Of a DNA stretch of 64,000 bases, positions 11,553 to 24,192 are shown in pieces (position 1 is the first letter of the stretch; each line of letters starts with the position of its first letter). The stretch comes from Paragyromitra xinjiangensis (lineage: Eukaryota > Ascomycota > Pezizomycetes > Pezizales > Discinaceae): contig JBCAMK010000010.1 of assembly GCA_038503065.1 (NCBI GenBank), positions 1 to 64,000 on the forward strand, given 5' to 3'. The notes below the pieces were generated by a model. It was given only the letters and a program-made list of their open reading frames with translations, did not search any database and was not told the origin of the DNA. Made by a program: the position numbers and the translations under genes.

Positions 11553-11970
11553 TCCACAGCCAGCGGTAAAGCGAGTGATATTTCGTGAATCCTGAAACAG
11601 CTGTTGTGACTCGCCAGAAGCTCACACAAACACTGGATACCGCAAAACTCCATCTACCAGTAATATGATACAATAAAGAAGCCCAAAAGTTTTTAGCTAA
11701 CTAGCTAATTGTTTCGAACCAAACCCAATAGTGTGTTTCTTGTGTTCACATCACCAAGGGGCAGAGCCCCAGAGGCTGGTTCGAGTCAAACTAGCTAATT
11801 CCAAACATACCCCCAACTAACAAAAATGAAGACCAGGACTTTCGGCAGGATGGCATTGCTCCAAAGAGCTAGCTCATTCCAATCTGCCATTAAAAAGCGA
11901 CTCTATAGAAGAAAAAGCAAACCACCAATTGCAAGAAAGAGTGATAAGAAATAAGCAAAAAATAAACTCC
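11553..11970. other. Intergenic, with a short dispersed repeat fragment
   Basis: No gene seen. Around 11715-11760 the words TCGAACCAAACCCAAT and TTCACATCACCAAG are shared, with small changes, with 39726-39775, so both are fragments of one dispersed repeat. Confidence 0.4.
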
Positions 11971-14671
11971 TCAAAGCTGTGTTTCCGCTCTCTTTCGCGA
12001 CTCCACCACCTCAAAACCAATCACACACTGGTCCAATACTGCCTTAAGGTTTGCGTGAATGACCTTAAATTTTTCTGTAAAGATAGCAATTTCTTGCTCA
12101 TACTTTTCACGAAGTATATGATCTTTTGTATTCTTCAATTCCTTCACTTTGGAGACGCTGGAGTTTGTAGGCCTTAGATCTGCAAGCATACTTTTGTACC
12201 TCCAAACGTTCCCGAGCAGTTCCACTTCCTTCAACGCCGTGATGATCTGGATGTATGGGTACCCGACTTGCCGCAGGATATCAAGGTTCGAGAGCATGTC
12301 ATTGTTCACATAGGTTGAAATAGTGTAACGGCCACCCATACGAAAGGAGGTAACCTGGGCAGCAGCTCTGTTCGCAGCAGCCCATACACTCTCAATATAA
12401 TTACGCTCCCGGCGAAGACCCCTCGCGATTATTGGGTCAATGGAAACGGTCAGCGCGTTGGTACGGTCGCGCTTTTCGCTAGCCCATTTAGAAGCACTAA
12501 AACTCCCCCAAAAATCAGAACTGCCATAAAAAGGGGGCTAATAAACATAGAGCTCAATAACATACTGCTCCTTAGCGATCTTTACCAAATCGCTCTCGGA
12601 ATTCCCCGTGTTTCCATATGCAGCTTCCCACTCCCTAAATACTTCATTTCTCTCTAAAGATGCTACCTCCGCCATATCGTACCTCGCCTCCGTTTGATTC
12701 CATAATTCCAGCCACGCCTCAAGCAGTTCAGTTAATTCAATACCTCCATTTAGGGTCCATCTATCCTCGCCTGCTAATGCCCTCGGAATCTCTTGCTTAA
12801 TGTTGGAGTAGTATTCATCCGTCAACAGCCTAATACTTTGTTGAAGCTTATCATTTATTCTCTGATAGACCACAACATCGTATATCTCGCACTCGCCGTA
12901 CGCTTCGAACGCTTCCTTTTGTTTCTCGTTCCGCTCAAATTGTGAATACCCTCCCTGGAGCTCTCCCTGGCTGATCTTGCCCTCCGCTTGGAGATTATAC
13001 ATGTACTGCCAGTACTCATCTTGTCTCGTGCTTCGCTCTTGTTCTCGTAGAACTTGCCGTCTCGCAGCTGATTCTCTATAGAGACGATTGGCTTCTTGGC
13101 TGAAGCTGAAGTCCTGATTGAGGGAATGGATGGTATTTCGGACGTTTTGTAATATCATCGATGGCTGGGTTCTCCGGGATTGATACCAATGTAAAATACC
13201 TGAAAGATCGCGGGGTGAGTCATCAGATACATACACTCCGAACTGCAGAGGAAGGATCTCTATAGAGTTTGTTGCGAAACCCATATCTCCCACAACCATG
13301 GGTGCAACTGGCTGCTGCAGCCCCAAAAGCGATCCCCCAGCTATCGGAGGCGGTTGAAGAGGAGATCTTTCAGGTATTTGCGTTGGAATTCCGATTGGCG
13401 ACAGTCTCCTTATAATTGATAGCTCTTTTACTGGAAATAGATTTTGGGGTGGCTTTATTCGCGGCTGATCCAATATTGGCGGTATTTGTCCAACGGTGGG
13501 CATTTTTACCCCGGCCACCGGCCATCCTCCCCCTACCGCCGGCGGTAGCTGCTCTCCTGGTGGGCTCGGACGCGGTGGAGACCGCGGTCTTGGTGGTGGG
13601 CCTGGCGGCCATGCATGCGCTGCCGGGCCTACTCTTAACGGCTCCGGCAGATCAATCATTCCTTCCCGGCCGTGGACTGTGGTAACAGTGCCAAGCGAAT
13701 AATAAGGATCTAGCACGGCTAGGTCTGCAGTGTAACCCGAAGGACCGTGTGAATCGGAACTCGAAGGCTGAGCCTGGCTTGCCAGAAACGGCCCATCGCT
13801 TTCTGAAGCGACATTCTGTACCCAACTTTTAGTACGCACATCCCTCCGCCGAGATGAGCGATGAGAGTGGTGAGTAGCTTTAGGAAGAGAGTCAAGGGTA
13901 TAATCGTTTCCAGTCTTTTTGAGCTCTTTCGGTTCTTCCTCAGCAATAACTCCCAAGTTGGGCCGCAACACCGGAGATGAAGGCGGCGAGGAAAAGACTG
14001 ATGAGGCGCTAGAAAGATATCTCTCAAGTATATAGCTACTATCAGCTTGAGCTGCAATCGTGCTCTCATCGTCCCCAAGGGTTTTTATTCTCTCGATTAT
14101 CTCTCTCGCAGCATTTTCCAGCCTATCTTGTGAATCCTTAACTGAGGTAATGTCCGTGCTACACAAATATTGCCAGGCCATCAGCATATCCACTCTCCAC
14201 CTTTAATCAAATTAGATGAAACAATGCTCACTAAGTCGCCAATGTCAGGGTGATATTTAGGGTCGCTTTATGTGCTTCGAGTTGCGTCTTCAGTGTCAAC
14301 ACCTCCTTCTCCTGAAAAGTCCAGCGCCACCCTTTCCACTTCCTGGCCAATGCGCCATCGCTATTCTTTATCTCATGTGCCTTCACCAACATCTGCAGTT
14401 GAATAAATTTATCCATGCAACTATCGAGGACATTTTCAAAGTCTCTCGATAGTTCTTTATGCTGGATTGATGCTCGGTTGTCGCCCCTGCTGAACGCCGC
14501 TTGGAGTTTCTTGAGTATTGAACAGAGATCGGTTAGTTCTTTGGCAAGGTCGCGAATGTCACCAGGAGCGGCGCGAACACTCTCGATGAATTGGGAGAGT
14601 TGAAGAGAAGTCTTGAATCCCACGGAGATAAGACTAGCGATAGAAGTTGCTGCCGATAATGGATCTGCCAT
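11971..14671 (-). CDS. Fungal STAND-type N-terminal domain protein, 860 aa, no NACHT seen
   Basis: Model complement(join(11971..12520, 12566..14158, 14232..14671)); exon lengths sum to 861 codons. Intron 1 (GTGAGC...GTGTAG, 73 bases) removes an in-frame TAG. Intron 2 (GTATGT...GGCAG, 45 bases, a multiple of three) removes the TAG at 12538-12540, beyond which the same frame continues to 11971. The N-terminus MADPLSAATSIASLISVG is characteristic of the fungal N-terminal domain of STAND/NLR proteins (Helo-like group), about residues 1-145. Residues ~160-400 are low-complexity, with a proline-rich run (PPGPPPRPRSPPRPSPP). The C-terminal half is helical and charged. No P-loop or repeat domain is visible, so it may be a stand-alone partner or a decoy of an NLR rather than a full receptor. 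The short final intron is the least certain point. Confidence 0.65.
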
Positions 14672-14874
14672 GGCGGTGGAATAGAGGGGCCACGAACTCA
14701 CGTAGGACTATTCCCTAGCCTAGCCCTTGCCCAACACCACGAACTCGAACGGATGAAGAGTATTTTCATGGGGGTGTCTCAATCGATTTCCTAGAATAGG
14801 TGAGACTGAACTGCATGAACACAAAGTTTGTGCAACATTATTCCAAAGTAGCAAAAATTACCGAATTCCAGCGT

Positions 14875-14998
14875 AGTACAAGCGTATGGGGGTGAAGTTG
14901 GAACGGCAAGGATACTGAAAAACTGTTTTTTGTACATATCTCAATCGTTATAACTGGACATCCTAGCCGTTCCAACTTCACCCCCCGTACGCTTGTAC
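14875..14998. repeat. Foldback element (MITE-like), about 124 bp
   Basis: Arms of about 36 bases, reading GTACAAGCGTATGGGGGTGA on the left and its near-exact reverse complement on the right, are separated by about 50 bases. There is no coding capacity. It could be a miniature inverted-repeat element or a structured RNA. The perfect agreement over GAAGTTGGAACGGC suggests recent origin. Confidence 0.6.
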
Positions 14999-15545
14999 AG
15001 TAGTAGTATCCCAAGTTCGAGGCGGCACTACGAGCAATGATTAATATTATTTCGTAGTGAAGCCTGCAAGAACATCCCTTACCCTTTCGCAAGTACCCGA
15101 GAGTCTGCAGCAGCATATCAGCCCCAAGTCTCAAAGCACCCCTCTAGGTAAACCTACGGTATGGGACTGGGTGCAAGTAACACTCTAGGATAGCTACCAA
15201 AAGCGGGGAATAGAGTACTCCAGGTATATTCTAGCCTACCCCTATCCCGGTGTTGGTAACCCTAGCAACCGAATGCATATCACGAAAAGTCACTCGCATT
15301 CGTGCATCGTGCCAAGTCGGACATGTTGTAAATTATCTATTACTAGTAGTAGTAGTATATTCATTTACGTACCCAATCAATCGGGTTATGACGATATTGT
15401 AAATTATCTAATGACGAGATGTCCTGCTAAGCTAAGTTGCTAAACACATCAATAGGAGCAAAACTTATTATCCTAACAAGTCCCCTTATGTCACTCAGGT
15501 AGCTGCCCTGTTCTCAGCCCGTTTTTTCGCAATCGTCACCCTTTA

Positions 15546-17870
15546 CAGTACAATCGCCCTATAAGAATATACCTGTGGAGCAATTTCATATTCTTATAAG
15601 GGGAGTATTCTTATAGGAAAACCGAGTGATTTTCTATGATCGCGATGATTCTGTTCAATTTCCTCGATCGATAATGCTAGTACACTTGCGCTCATATAGG
15701 CCCCGAAAAGTACATAGTAATCTTTCTTTGCACCTGATTTCCTTGTTTCCTAAGTCTTTGAACTTCTATTTCCCTTCTCATTTTGGTTATCTCTCCAAGC
15801 ACCCTCTCATTTGAAGACTCCGAGTCCTGTTGTAGGTGATAAAGCTCGAGCTTTTCCAAGCATTGCAAAGCATCCTCTACCTCCACTTTGGGCTGTTCAA
15901 CCTCCTCGTCCTCATCAGCTAATTTTTCATTAGGATCATCGGGAAGAAATGAGTTTAAGATGTGTTCCTGTTGTGCAATGCGTGTGAATGTCAGTTTTAG
16001 TCACAGTATGATTGGTTGTAGAAAATTTAACATACCTCTAAAAATTCTGGACTATCTTCTACTAGTTCTTCACGGGGATTTAAAAACTGTTCAAGATCTG
16101 GGGCCTCCTGGATATGATTTCCATCCTTTAAAATTTCTAGAGATATTTGAACCTCTTGTCTGATTTGGTCCATTTCCGCCTGAATCTCAGCGTCCAAATC
16201 AGGTATCGGCGTTACACGAGGCCCTGAACTCACAGGATTTCCTGCGGTTGGGAGATAAGAAGGCTCAAATAGCTTTACACTACTTTTTGTAAAGCAGTTA
16301 AAAATTGTTGAGGGCCTGACATCGTTATTCCAAGCCTCTACTCCCCACCGAATAGCTTGTAGTATGTTGATTTTTGGGAGTTCAAAGTCAACACCGGGAG
16401 GTGCCTTTTCTACTTCCCTCACAAGGTAACGAACGAAATGACGACGTGTATGTGCCTTCCAAGCATTGATAATACCTTGATCAAGTGGCTGCCATTTGGA
16501 TGTTGTATTTGCTGGGAGCCAAATAATCAATGTATTTCGTAAAGCTGTAACACCACCAATTCGTTTGACACCCAGCTCGTGAGCTGAGAAATTGTCAAGG
16601 AGTAAGGCAACTTTTCTTCCTTTCATCCGTCGATCAAACCAGTGTAGATATTCAATCATGATATCTGAACGCATCCATGCTGTTTTATTATGTCGGTATA
16701 CAACCCCTAATGCGCTTTTGTTGATATATCGAAAACTATGTGGTGTTTTTGCTGTTCCGATAACCCATGGCTGCAGCTTATGTGTCCCAGTCCCATTACA
16801 TGTCAAACCAACAGTAATTCGAAGTTTATCTTTTTTGATGCCTTCTAGTTGCTCGGTGCAAAGACGACGATCAGGTTGCATTCGATAATAATACCCGGTT
16901 TCATCGAAATTGTATGTGTCTTCTAAATCGAATTCCCGCAATATCCGCCGTATTTCCTCCATTTCTTCTTCTCCTTGAGTACATTCAGCACTCCCTGATT
17001 CACCATGCTGTTTATGCTCTTTTATATTATGGTGCTTCTTCCATGTGTCAAGCCATCCATCTGAAAACTTCGGAGGTGTATCCCCTGTTGTTTACAAATT
17101 AGTCAGTAATCTTTTAGCGATACAAGAACAACAGTACGAGGATTCTGGCTTTGATTGAATGCTGACAAAATCAACATACCTGGATAAAGAACAGCAAAGT
17201 ATTCTCGTGCCTTCTCTTTTAAAATAATCCCAGAAATAGGGATCCGTCTCTCCATTCTCTTATGCCACTCATACAGGGCCTCGTCAAGCCTTGGCCACGC
17301 AACTTCTCGGCGCTTTTTTTGTTGTGGATTGGTAAGAGGATGGTCTAATAAATCTGCTGATCGCTTCGAAAGAATGTTGCTAATTGTTGGTTGTGATATA
17401 ACTTTTCCAGAGTGTGATTCTGCGAACCATTTCTGAACCTTCTTCCAGTGAGGTCGTTCTCCCGACTTTTCCAACTCCAAGTTGAACCATTCACACAACT
17501 CTCTTCTTTCAACATCGGTAAATGCTTGCCTGGATTTGCGGGTATCAGAAGACATGATAAAAAGTAATAGCAACGAGAAATGGATAGAAAGTGCTTGTAT
17601 TGTGTTCAGGGTACGTAGTATCGTGATTGTTGCAGCAATTGCTGGAACCGAGATGCTATTTCTTACCTGAATCAGGGGCTGCAACCGAGCATTTTAACCC
17701 TAACCCTTCCCTTCTTATAAGAATATGCTAACACAAAGTTTATAGTTCTTAAGAATATTCTTATGTGGCGATATTCTTATTTTTCCACACAAATTATCTC
17801 AGTTCTGCATGTTATATTCTTACAAGCCGAATATTCTTATATCCCGAATTCTTATAGGGCGATTGTACTG
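15546..17870 (-). mobile_element. pogo/Fot-like DNA transposon, apparently complete (2325 bp)
   Basis: Perfect 23-base terminal inverted repeats begin CAGTACAATCGCCC at both ends, and the dinucleotide TA flanks the element at 15544-15545 and 17871-17872. CAGT-starting ends with TA duplication are typical of the pogo/Fot/Tigger group. Both subterminal regions carry several copies of TATTCTTATA, likely transposase-binding sites. One intact transposase gene occupies the interior on the minus strand. Perfect repeats, an intact target duplication and an unbroken gene point to a recent insertion that may still be mobile. Confidence 0.9.
15692..17555 (-). CDS. pogo-like transposase (DDE superfamily, CENP-B-type DNA binding)
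   Basis: Model complement(join(15692..15967, 16036..17084, 17180..17555)), 566 aa. Both donors are GTATGT and both acceptors end CAACAG. The N-terminal ~120 residues (from MSSDTRKSRQAFTDVERREL) hold the helix-turn-helix and a CENP-B/Tc5-like second DNA-binding half (RIPISGIILKEKAREY). The catalytic core carries the three acidic residues in context: YNFDETGYYY, LLLDNFSAH and WQPLDQGIINAWK. The C-terminal exon adds a coiled, charged tail ending YFSGPI. It would cut and rejoin the element at its terminal repeats in the nucleus. No stops or frameshifts are seen. The start at 17555 is chosen because the preceding frame is hydrophobic and non-homologous in character. Confidence 0.88.
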
Positions 17871-18928
17871 TACTCACGATTACAAGTGGTAGGGACTGAC
17901 AGCAGAGAAGTTCTAGATCTGATGGGTGGGTTGTTCTAGATAAGGATCGGGAGGCTCGTTTTTACTAGGGCCCATCATTTGGGTGGAAGAGGTCACCTCT
18001 GTTTCTTTAGTTTCCAAAACTTCAAGCTATGAGACGCTTTGAACCTGTTGTCAAAGAAAGATATCGTGTGATCGGCCAAGCAGGATGCCCCACGTTATGG
18101 CCGAAGCCGACGCCCTACTGTAGGGGGATACATGTGGTAAAGGAATCTGTGTCGCCACCTACGCTATAGAAGAATTTGAGTGGTGGAATTTACTACGATT
18201 AGGGCACAACGCCTATGGTTTTTTGGCACCAATTTTATAGCGTGCTTAGAAGAAAAAAAATCCTCGCACCAGTGGCCACATCTCAAACTCCGCGTTAGGC
18301 ACATTTTTCATAGTATTCGATTCCTCCGATTAGTTTTTAGGCTTCCTAGTCACAAGTGTATGCTGTGAGACACGAATGTGCCGAGAGCGTGGGTTTAATA
18401 TCCGCGTCAACTATTGACGCCTGTTTATCAGTATATGACGATATAGTCAAACATGTTGGTGATAGTCGATAAAGCCGACTCATCTACCGGGCCTGAGAAA
18501 AATATCAAGGCCAAAACATCCCAAAACATCCCCAACCAATCCGCACGCAAAAATATGCGTTACAATCCTATCACGTCCTATCCTACCCACCCAATTCCAG
18601 CGTAGTATCAAAGAAAGAGTAGTAAAAAGAAAATAAGATAACATAAGTATCCAGGTTATTAGCCGTGGACACCCGCCAGAAAAATAGCAAGGAGCAAACA
18701 AGTGTCCCATAAACAGATGATAAAGTTAAAGAAAAGTGACAATCGTCAATCCCTCGAATCGGGAGATCCCATGCAAATGGGATCCAAATGAAGCAACATG
18801 AGAAAAACAAAAAACAGAACTGTCCGCGATAGTTCAACCGGCTAGAAATATACGCCGTCCCTAATCCTCTCAATAGGGTCTTCGCTTACTCGTGGGATCG
18901 CATAACCCAGATCGCACAGTATTACCGA
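17871..18928. other. No gene recognised
   Basis: Between the transposon and the NYN gene I see only unsupported frames, for example a hydrophobic one at 18583-18873 with no start context or domain. Confidence 0.4.
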
Positions 18929-20210
18929 CTATGCAGGACCTTCGTCCAAAAGCACCTCGGCAAATTGGTCCAACGGAATAAACCTGAAACTCCCTTTCCA
19001 CCTCTGTTTGAACTCTCTCCCATTATATTGAAAGCTTAAGCTCTTCTTGAACGACGCCAGCTCGATGTTCCATCCCCTCTCTAGCGCTCTTTCGACGACC
19101 CTGAAAAAACCCGGACTATATTCTCCTGCCGCAGCATCTCCCGATGCTAAAACGATAGTGCTCGGCTGGAAATCCAAAATCGACTCCAAAATCTTCAAAT
19201 GCAATATCTCGTCAACAGCCTGCTCGACTTTCGCGATACGCGTCTTCTTGGTAGTGGTCGATTCAGAGCCGGACGAGGACGATTGATATTTGCTGATTCT
19301 CTCTTTATGTACCCTTTCGAGTATACTGGTTTCGTAACCAAGGGTCTCGGCTTCGCGAACGACCGGTGTTATCGGTAAGCTCCCTACGAGGACCTTTTTC
19401 GCGGTTGCCCGCCCCCTTTCGAGGATAAGGGACAAGTTATAAAATGAAAACGAGGGTGCACGAGTGCGCGTGTCTTTGGGTTGGCCACGGAGCTTTTTGA
19501 TGAGCTCATAGAAGCCAATCAAGATCTAAAGGGGGTATCAACGCTGTTCAGAGAATCCTAGGCATTGAAGCAATACTCACATTCGAGTTGTCTATGAAGA
19601 GGTGGATGTTTGTGTTGAGTGGGTTCATGGGCTGAGGGACTTTAAGATTCAGGTGTAACAAGGTGTGGGTATCCGCGGGAAAGAGGGAAATGATCATCTG
19701 CATGAGCTGAGCTTTACGCTCGCTCGCTGACAGATGCGACCGAATTACTGGGCGCTGGGGTTGGGGGGCCTTCACAGACAAGGCTGCTACACCATGGCTC
19801 GGGGGCGGGGTGACTGAGGCGGGGATGAGGGTGTGCGGAAGGGTAACACGAGGTATCTCCTCGGTTGTGTCGGTGTAATCGGTAAAATCGGTGGCGGGCG
19901 ATAAGCCAGGGTTGAGGGTAGGGTCATAGAAGGTGGTGCCTGAATTTTTCTTTCTTTTCTTTCTTTTCTCGGGGGGAAGGAGAGGGGAAGGAGGTGGGGT
20001 GAGCTCCTCATGTCGCGGAGGAGGAGCGGTAGTAGAGTTATCGAAGCGACAATCTTCCAAGAATTGCCATAAGGCAGAGAAGTCACCCAACGACTTTACA
20101 ACACCAGCAGCAGCGACCACGGTAGGGTCGAGCAAGAAGGGATTGTCAGGGGTCGGAGAGAGAGCATCTAGAAGATCGATAACCGGAGAAAGATCGAATC
20201 CAGTCCTCAT
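18929..20210 (-). CDS. NYN-domain protein, putative RNA nuclease
   Basis: Model complement(join(18929..19525, 19581..20210)), 408 aa, with one intron (GTGAGT donor, TTTAG acceptor). The intron interrupts the first NYN strand exactly, giving IHLFIDNSN/ILIGFYEL across the junction. The NYN (PIN-like) fold supplies acidic residues for metal-dependent RNA cleavage. A second signature is STIVLASGDAAAGEYSPG with ERGWNIELASF. The N-terminal half is proline-rich and carries a basic nuclear-localisation-like run (EKRKKRKK). NYN proteins are RNases acting in RNA processing or decay; the substrate here is unknown. It is divergently transcribed from the R3H gene across ~700 bases. Confidence 0.8.
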
Positions 20211-20907
20211 AGACGGTTTATTGTGGGGGGTGGTGATGGTGGCGAAAAGCGTAGTGATTGCTTGCTTGATGATGATGATGATGATGATATGGTAAAGATG
20301 ATAACGAGCGATTAATGGATCAGTCCTAGGGGAATGAGGACGATATAGAAGGGGGAATTTGACATTTATGTACTCTTAGGATGGATGGATGAATGGATAG
20401 AGGAGGGAATGTTTGTGTGTGGAGAGGAAGAGGAGGGAGGTGGTGAGTTGTTTTGGGGCGGGGAGTTTGGATGCAGGTGCCAGTGGAGGGAGACAAGCAA
20501 GTAAGCACACAGCAACGGCAGCAAGGCACCAGCCAAAGAGCTCTGGTTGTTGTGAGGTACAAGGGGAGGGATGGAATGTACTGTTAAAAGGGGTATCATC
20601 TATCTTAACGGTGGATCGGAGACTCGGATCATCTCACCCACTCCTCTCTTCGGGGATCTCACCCACGTGTTACGATAAGCACTCTGGGTTAGGGTAGATA
20701 TCTGTTCTATTTCCGGTAACCGTATCGCTCCTGTTCCTGCTGCTGCTGCTCATCTCTTCTCCCGCTTATCTATCGATACGTAGTAGAGTAGAGTAGATCT
20801 GTCCCTCCCCCCTTCTGTAATTCTCCTCCCTCTCCAACCTTTCCCTTCCCTTCCTTCCCTTCCCTCCCTCCATCCTTTACCGAACAATAGCCCCCTACCC
20901 CATCATC
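20211..20907. promoter_or_regulatory. Divergent promoter region between the NYN and R3H genes
   Basis: About 700 bases of G/A-rich then C/T-rich strand-asymmetric sequence separate the two start codons. It contains a short (GAT)n tract near 20268-20289 and CTTCCCTTCC-like runs before the R3H start. Two RNA-related genes sharing it suggests, but does not show, co-regulation. Confidence 0.4.
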
Positions 20908-22021
20908 ATGGCTATCCATCCCTCGTCCCCTTCTCCCCACCCATCTTCCTCTCCCCCCGTTGCGCCAACCGAGCCAACCACCCCAACTCGTGCTCCCAGG
21001 GTGCCAACCAGCAGAGTCACAGCTGGAGTTGCACTTTCCATCTCTCTCGACAACGAACCATCCAATGTGAAGGTCAAGGTTCGACGAACCACCGCCACCA
21101 CTGCTTCCTTCAATCGCCGTGAGGCATTGCTCCGTGGAAAAGAGGGGTCTAGACGTCGTCAACGTTGGGAAAATGGTATTTTCCTTACCCTCTACCACCA
21201 AAACCATCCTTTTCTGATTGAGTCATAGACCGTCTGCTTTCCAACCCCCACGCTGTGCCTCCTTCAGCCGCCGATTGGGAGCCTAGACCCCTGCACCCAA
21301 AGAGAAACGTCCCTTATGAGTATGCTGCTCTGTGGGACAGCCCTGCCTTCCAGAAACGTCAGCAACGTAGCCAGCCGAAGCACCAGGAGTCTATGGACAA
21401 GGTTCCTAAAGATCTCAAAGCTCGTTTGAAGAAATCCCACGGAGCTATTGGCTTGCTTCAAGCCTTAGAGGAGGAAGTTCGTGAATTCGTTGTCGGTGCT
21501 CAGGAGCAAGAACAGTCTGAGGAGACGAGAGAAGGCGAACGCCCAGAGAGTCCGGTGCACGTGAACATTGAAGATGTGGATGATGAATCCGATGAAGAAA
21601 TTGTCTTCGTCAGCAAGAAGATGAGGTACCAGCTGAAGAGGCAGGAGTCAATGAAGTCGTTTATTGAAGAGCTGGCAACGGAGAAGGTCCTTTTTGAGAG
21701 CCTGTTGTCAGACCCAAGTGCTTCCTTCGGGTTCGTGTTTTGCCCCTTTTCTTTACATGCGCCAAGCGTTTCGTTTATCCCCTAGGCCTCTGCCTGGAAA
21801 GAAACAATGTTTGCCGTGCATCATTACCTCGATATTAACGTTTGACTTGCAGGCGCTGGTTGGTCCATTCTATTGCAACATACTATGGTCTCAGAAGCTG
21901 GAGTATCACCACTGGAAATCCTGCAAAAAGACTGGCTTATGTCGGCCTCAGAAGAGACAAGGTGTCCACGTCCCCAATTGTTGCCAAGGGCATGCCGAAG
22001 CCACTTTACCTGATGCTGTGA
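20908..22021 (+). CDS. R3H-domain protein with R3H-associated N-terminal domain
   Basis: Model join(20908..21175, 21229..21730, 21853..22021), 312 aa. After a Ser/Pro-rich leader, the R3H-associated domain is visible around residues 70-130 (LLRGKEGSRRRQRWEN joined to DRLLSNPHA, then RNVPYEYAALWD). An acidic middle part follows (EDVDDESDEEIVFV). The last exon encodes the R3H domain, which binds single-stranded nucleic acid. Its signature Arg and His are in GRWLVHSIATYYGLRS, followed by RLAYVGLRRD. The protein ends soon after at PKPLYLML. The middle intron (GTTCGT donor, 122 bases) is the least canonical but is needed to join the R3H motif in frame. Nothing suggests it is broken. Confidence 0.8.
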
Positions 22022-23208
22022 CCGTCATTAGCATCAGCAGCCCCTACTTGACAGACTTCCTTAGAATTGCAAACGCTTTTAATTATCATCCACACACTTA
22101 CCACCACTTGCGGTATGAAGCCATATATTTTGACGTGAAGCCCAAAGTTGTTTATCTTTGGTTTCTTTCTCATTAATTTGTTGGCTCACTTCGTTTAAAT
22201 CTTTTAATGAATGTCCTGTATTGATTTACTTTATTATATGATAGATATAACGCTTTGAAGAAATATAACTAGAAATTTTGGATATTTGACTGGTGGCAAG
22301 AGAGTACATAAAGCTTGGCATGTTTTCCTAAATAGACCTACAAATCATATAGCTTATGAATTCCTACGTAGTTACCTTTCCGGCAAATAAGACTAAATGT
22401 AGTAGTCATTAAAGCTTCAAGCTGTTCTCCCACATTCAAGTCTATTCAAGGCTCTCGATAAGGAGGAACTACTCACATTCGGGGCTATTTAATAGCAATT
22501 GAATACGGGTATTCTCAAGGGAACTCAAACAGTCACCCTAACGTTAATTCCTAATTGGGTTAGAGCATTTCATGTGATGAGTAGCTTTAGCTACTCGAAT
22601 TTTTACGAGACGTCCAAAACCGGACCCCCCTTTGTGCTCCAAAAATACCCAAGTGGATCTGACTATTCAAATCGAAATTATCCCTGATGCAACGTTCATC
22701 CCAGATCGTAATCCGGGATTGTCATTAGGCTGCAAACCCTTGCTCACCACTAGTATTGATCTTAAAGGGAGTCCAAACAAGCCTGCCGGCAATACCCCCC
22801 TAATACTAGAAGAAAACACCACGTCTAGTTCTCGCTCAACGTCTACACAGATCTATGGGTCAAGTCTATCTAGGGTGTTCCGGTAGATAACAGATTAATC
22901 TACTTCGTGACTATCAAGCGGCTGAGATAGGGAGAATATGGGTGGTGGCGTCTTATTGCGTCTGTGTGTCTAGCTTGAAAGGGAATTTCGTGAGATGAGA
23001 GCCCTGGCATTCTTGCCCTACCTTCTAGTCGGAGCGTTGGTGTAGTGATAGTATAGTCCTCTATAGTTTGCTAAAAACGTACAATTCCTCACTCGCACTA
23101 ATCTGCCTAAACACTATCAAGTTCAGCCATGCACGCATAACTGAGACATAATCATATCACTCATGGTGTTCACCATTGATCATATGTCATCTACTAGCTT
23201 AGCATTCC
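22022..23208. other. AT-rich intergenic region
   Basis: The first ~150 bases are the presumed 3' end of the R3H transcript. The rest has no gene I can support. Confidence 0.4.
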
Positions 23209-23693
23209 ACCAGAAATATCTTAAGAGGTGTAACAGCGAGAACTCTCTCCCAGTGTGGTCTGTTGACTTTGCACAAGTCTGTCAAAAAGACGCGGGATAT
23301 CTTCCCCCAACCAACTGCCTGCGCCGTTTCACCGAGTTTCTAGCCAATATACGTAAATAACTTCGACCGACACATTATCTAGGAGATTTGTGGAAATAGA
23401 GAATAATACTAACTTCCCAAGTTTGGACCGCCTCGAATGGACATACTATTGGAAAGTATTGCCCGAGTATCCCACTATTACCTACTCTGAACAGCTTAAC
23501 TGTGCCAGGGTCCGGAGCACGTAGCTGATCTCCAAAGGGAGGCTCCTATAAAATAACCCCGACTTAGTATAAAAGACGTCAACATGAAGCATCAAGTACT
23601 GGGATGGCGATTGGCCTGATTAAAGAAAAAGGAAGACTGGGCTTCACTAACGATAACCAATCCTGAAAAGATACCCTGATGCCGAAGAGACAT
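23209..23693 (-). CDS. Unrecognised small-protein family, copy A
   Basis: First of eight related minus-strand genes. The readable parts are a 14-codon first exon (MSLRHQGIFSGLVI, then a GTTAGT donor), a middle exon with APDPGTVKLFRVGNSG and PFEAVQTW, and a last exon with DLCKVNRPHWERVLAVTPLK ending LVEC. All three exon reading frames are open; exact middle junctions are not fixed. No signal peptide, membrane segment or known domain is visible. Copy B is about 990 bases further on in the same arrangement, so the two look like a tandem duplication. Confidence 0.5.
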
Positions 23694-24192
23694 GTATTGG
23701 CTCCGAAATGATTGCTGTTGTTGGGAAGGAAATTAAGTTATGCTTTCCTTGTCACGGTGTATGTTCTTAGCTCGGGGGTGCAGAGTAAGTACATACCTAC
23801 ATGTAGTCTGATTGTATCAGGCAACCCACGCACCCCGCCTAGTGTGGCGCCATGTCACACAGAGGCTCTGGGATCCCTAGTCACTCCCACTCAACGTTCA
23901 CACAGATCTATGGTACATTTCACCCAGAGCGTTCCAATAGATACTAAATCGATTTGCTTCGTGGCCATCGATAGACTGAGATGGGGGAACATGGGTGGTG
24001 GCATTTTATTTCGCCCGCAGATCCTGAAAGAGAATATCGCGAGATGAGGGCCCTGAAGTTCTTACTCTGCTGCAATTCCTTACTCGTGGTGATCCGCTGT
24101 ACATTATCTGGCTCAGTCACGCACGCATACCTGAAACAGAACCATACCACGCCTGGTGCCGATGTCCATCATCGTTCATGCGTCGTCCAAGC

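Noticed and set aside
12538..14193. Stand-alone 551-codon frame, with 11971-12339 as a second gene
   Set aside because: The frame opens only at a GTG, and its terminal TAG lies inside a 45-base GTATGT...CAG intron, after which the same frame continues. Both are exons of one gene.
18583..18873. Hydrophobic 96-codon minus-strand ORF as a membrane protein
   Set aside because: T/A-rich composition gives chance hydrophobicity, and an overlapping frame is equally good; no supporting signals.
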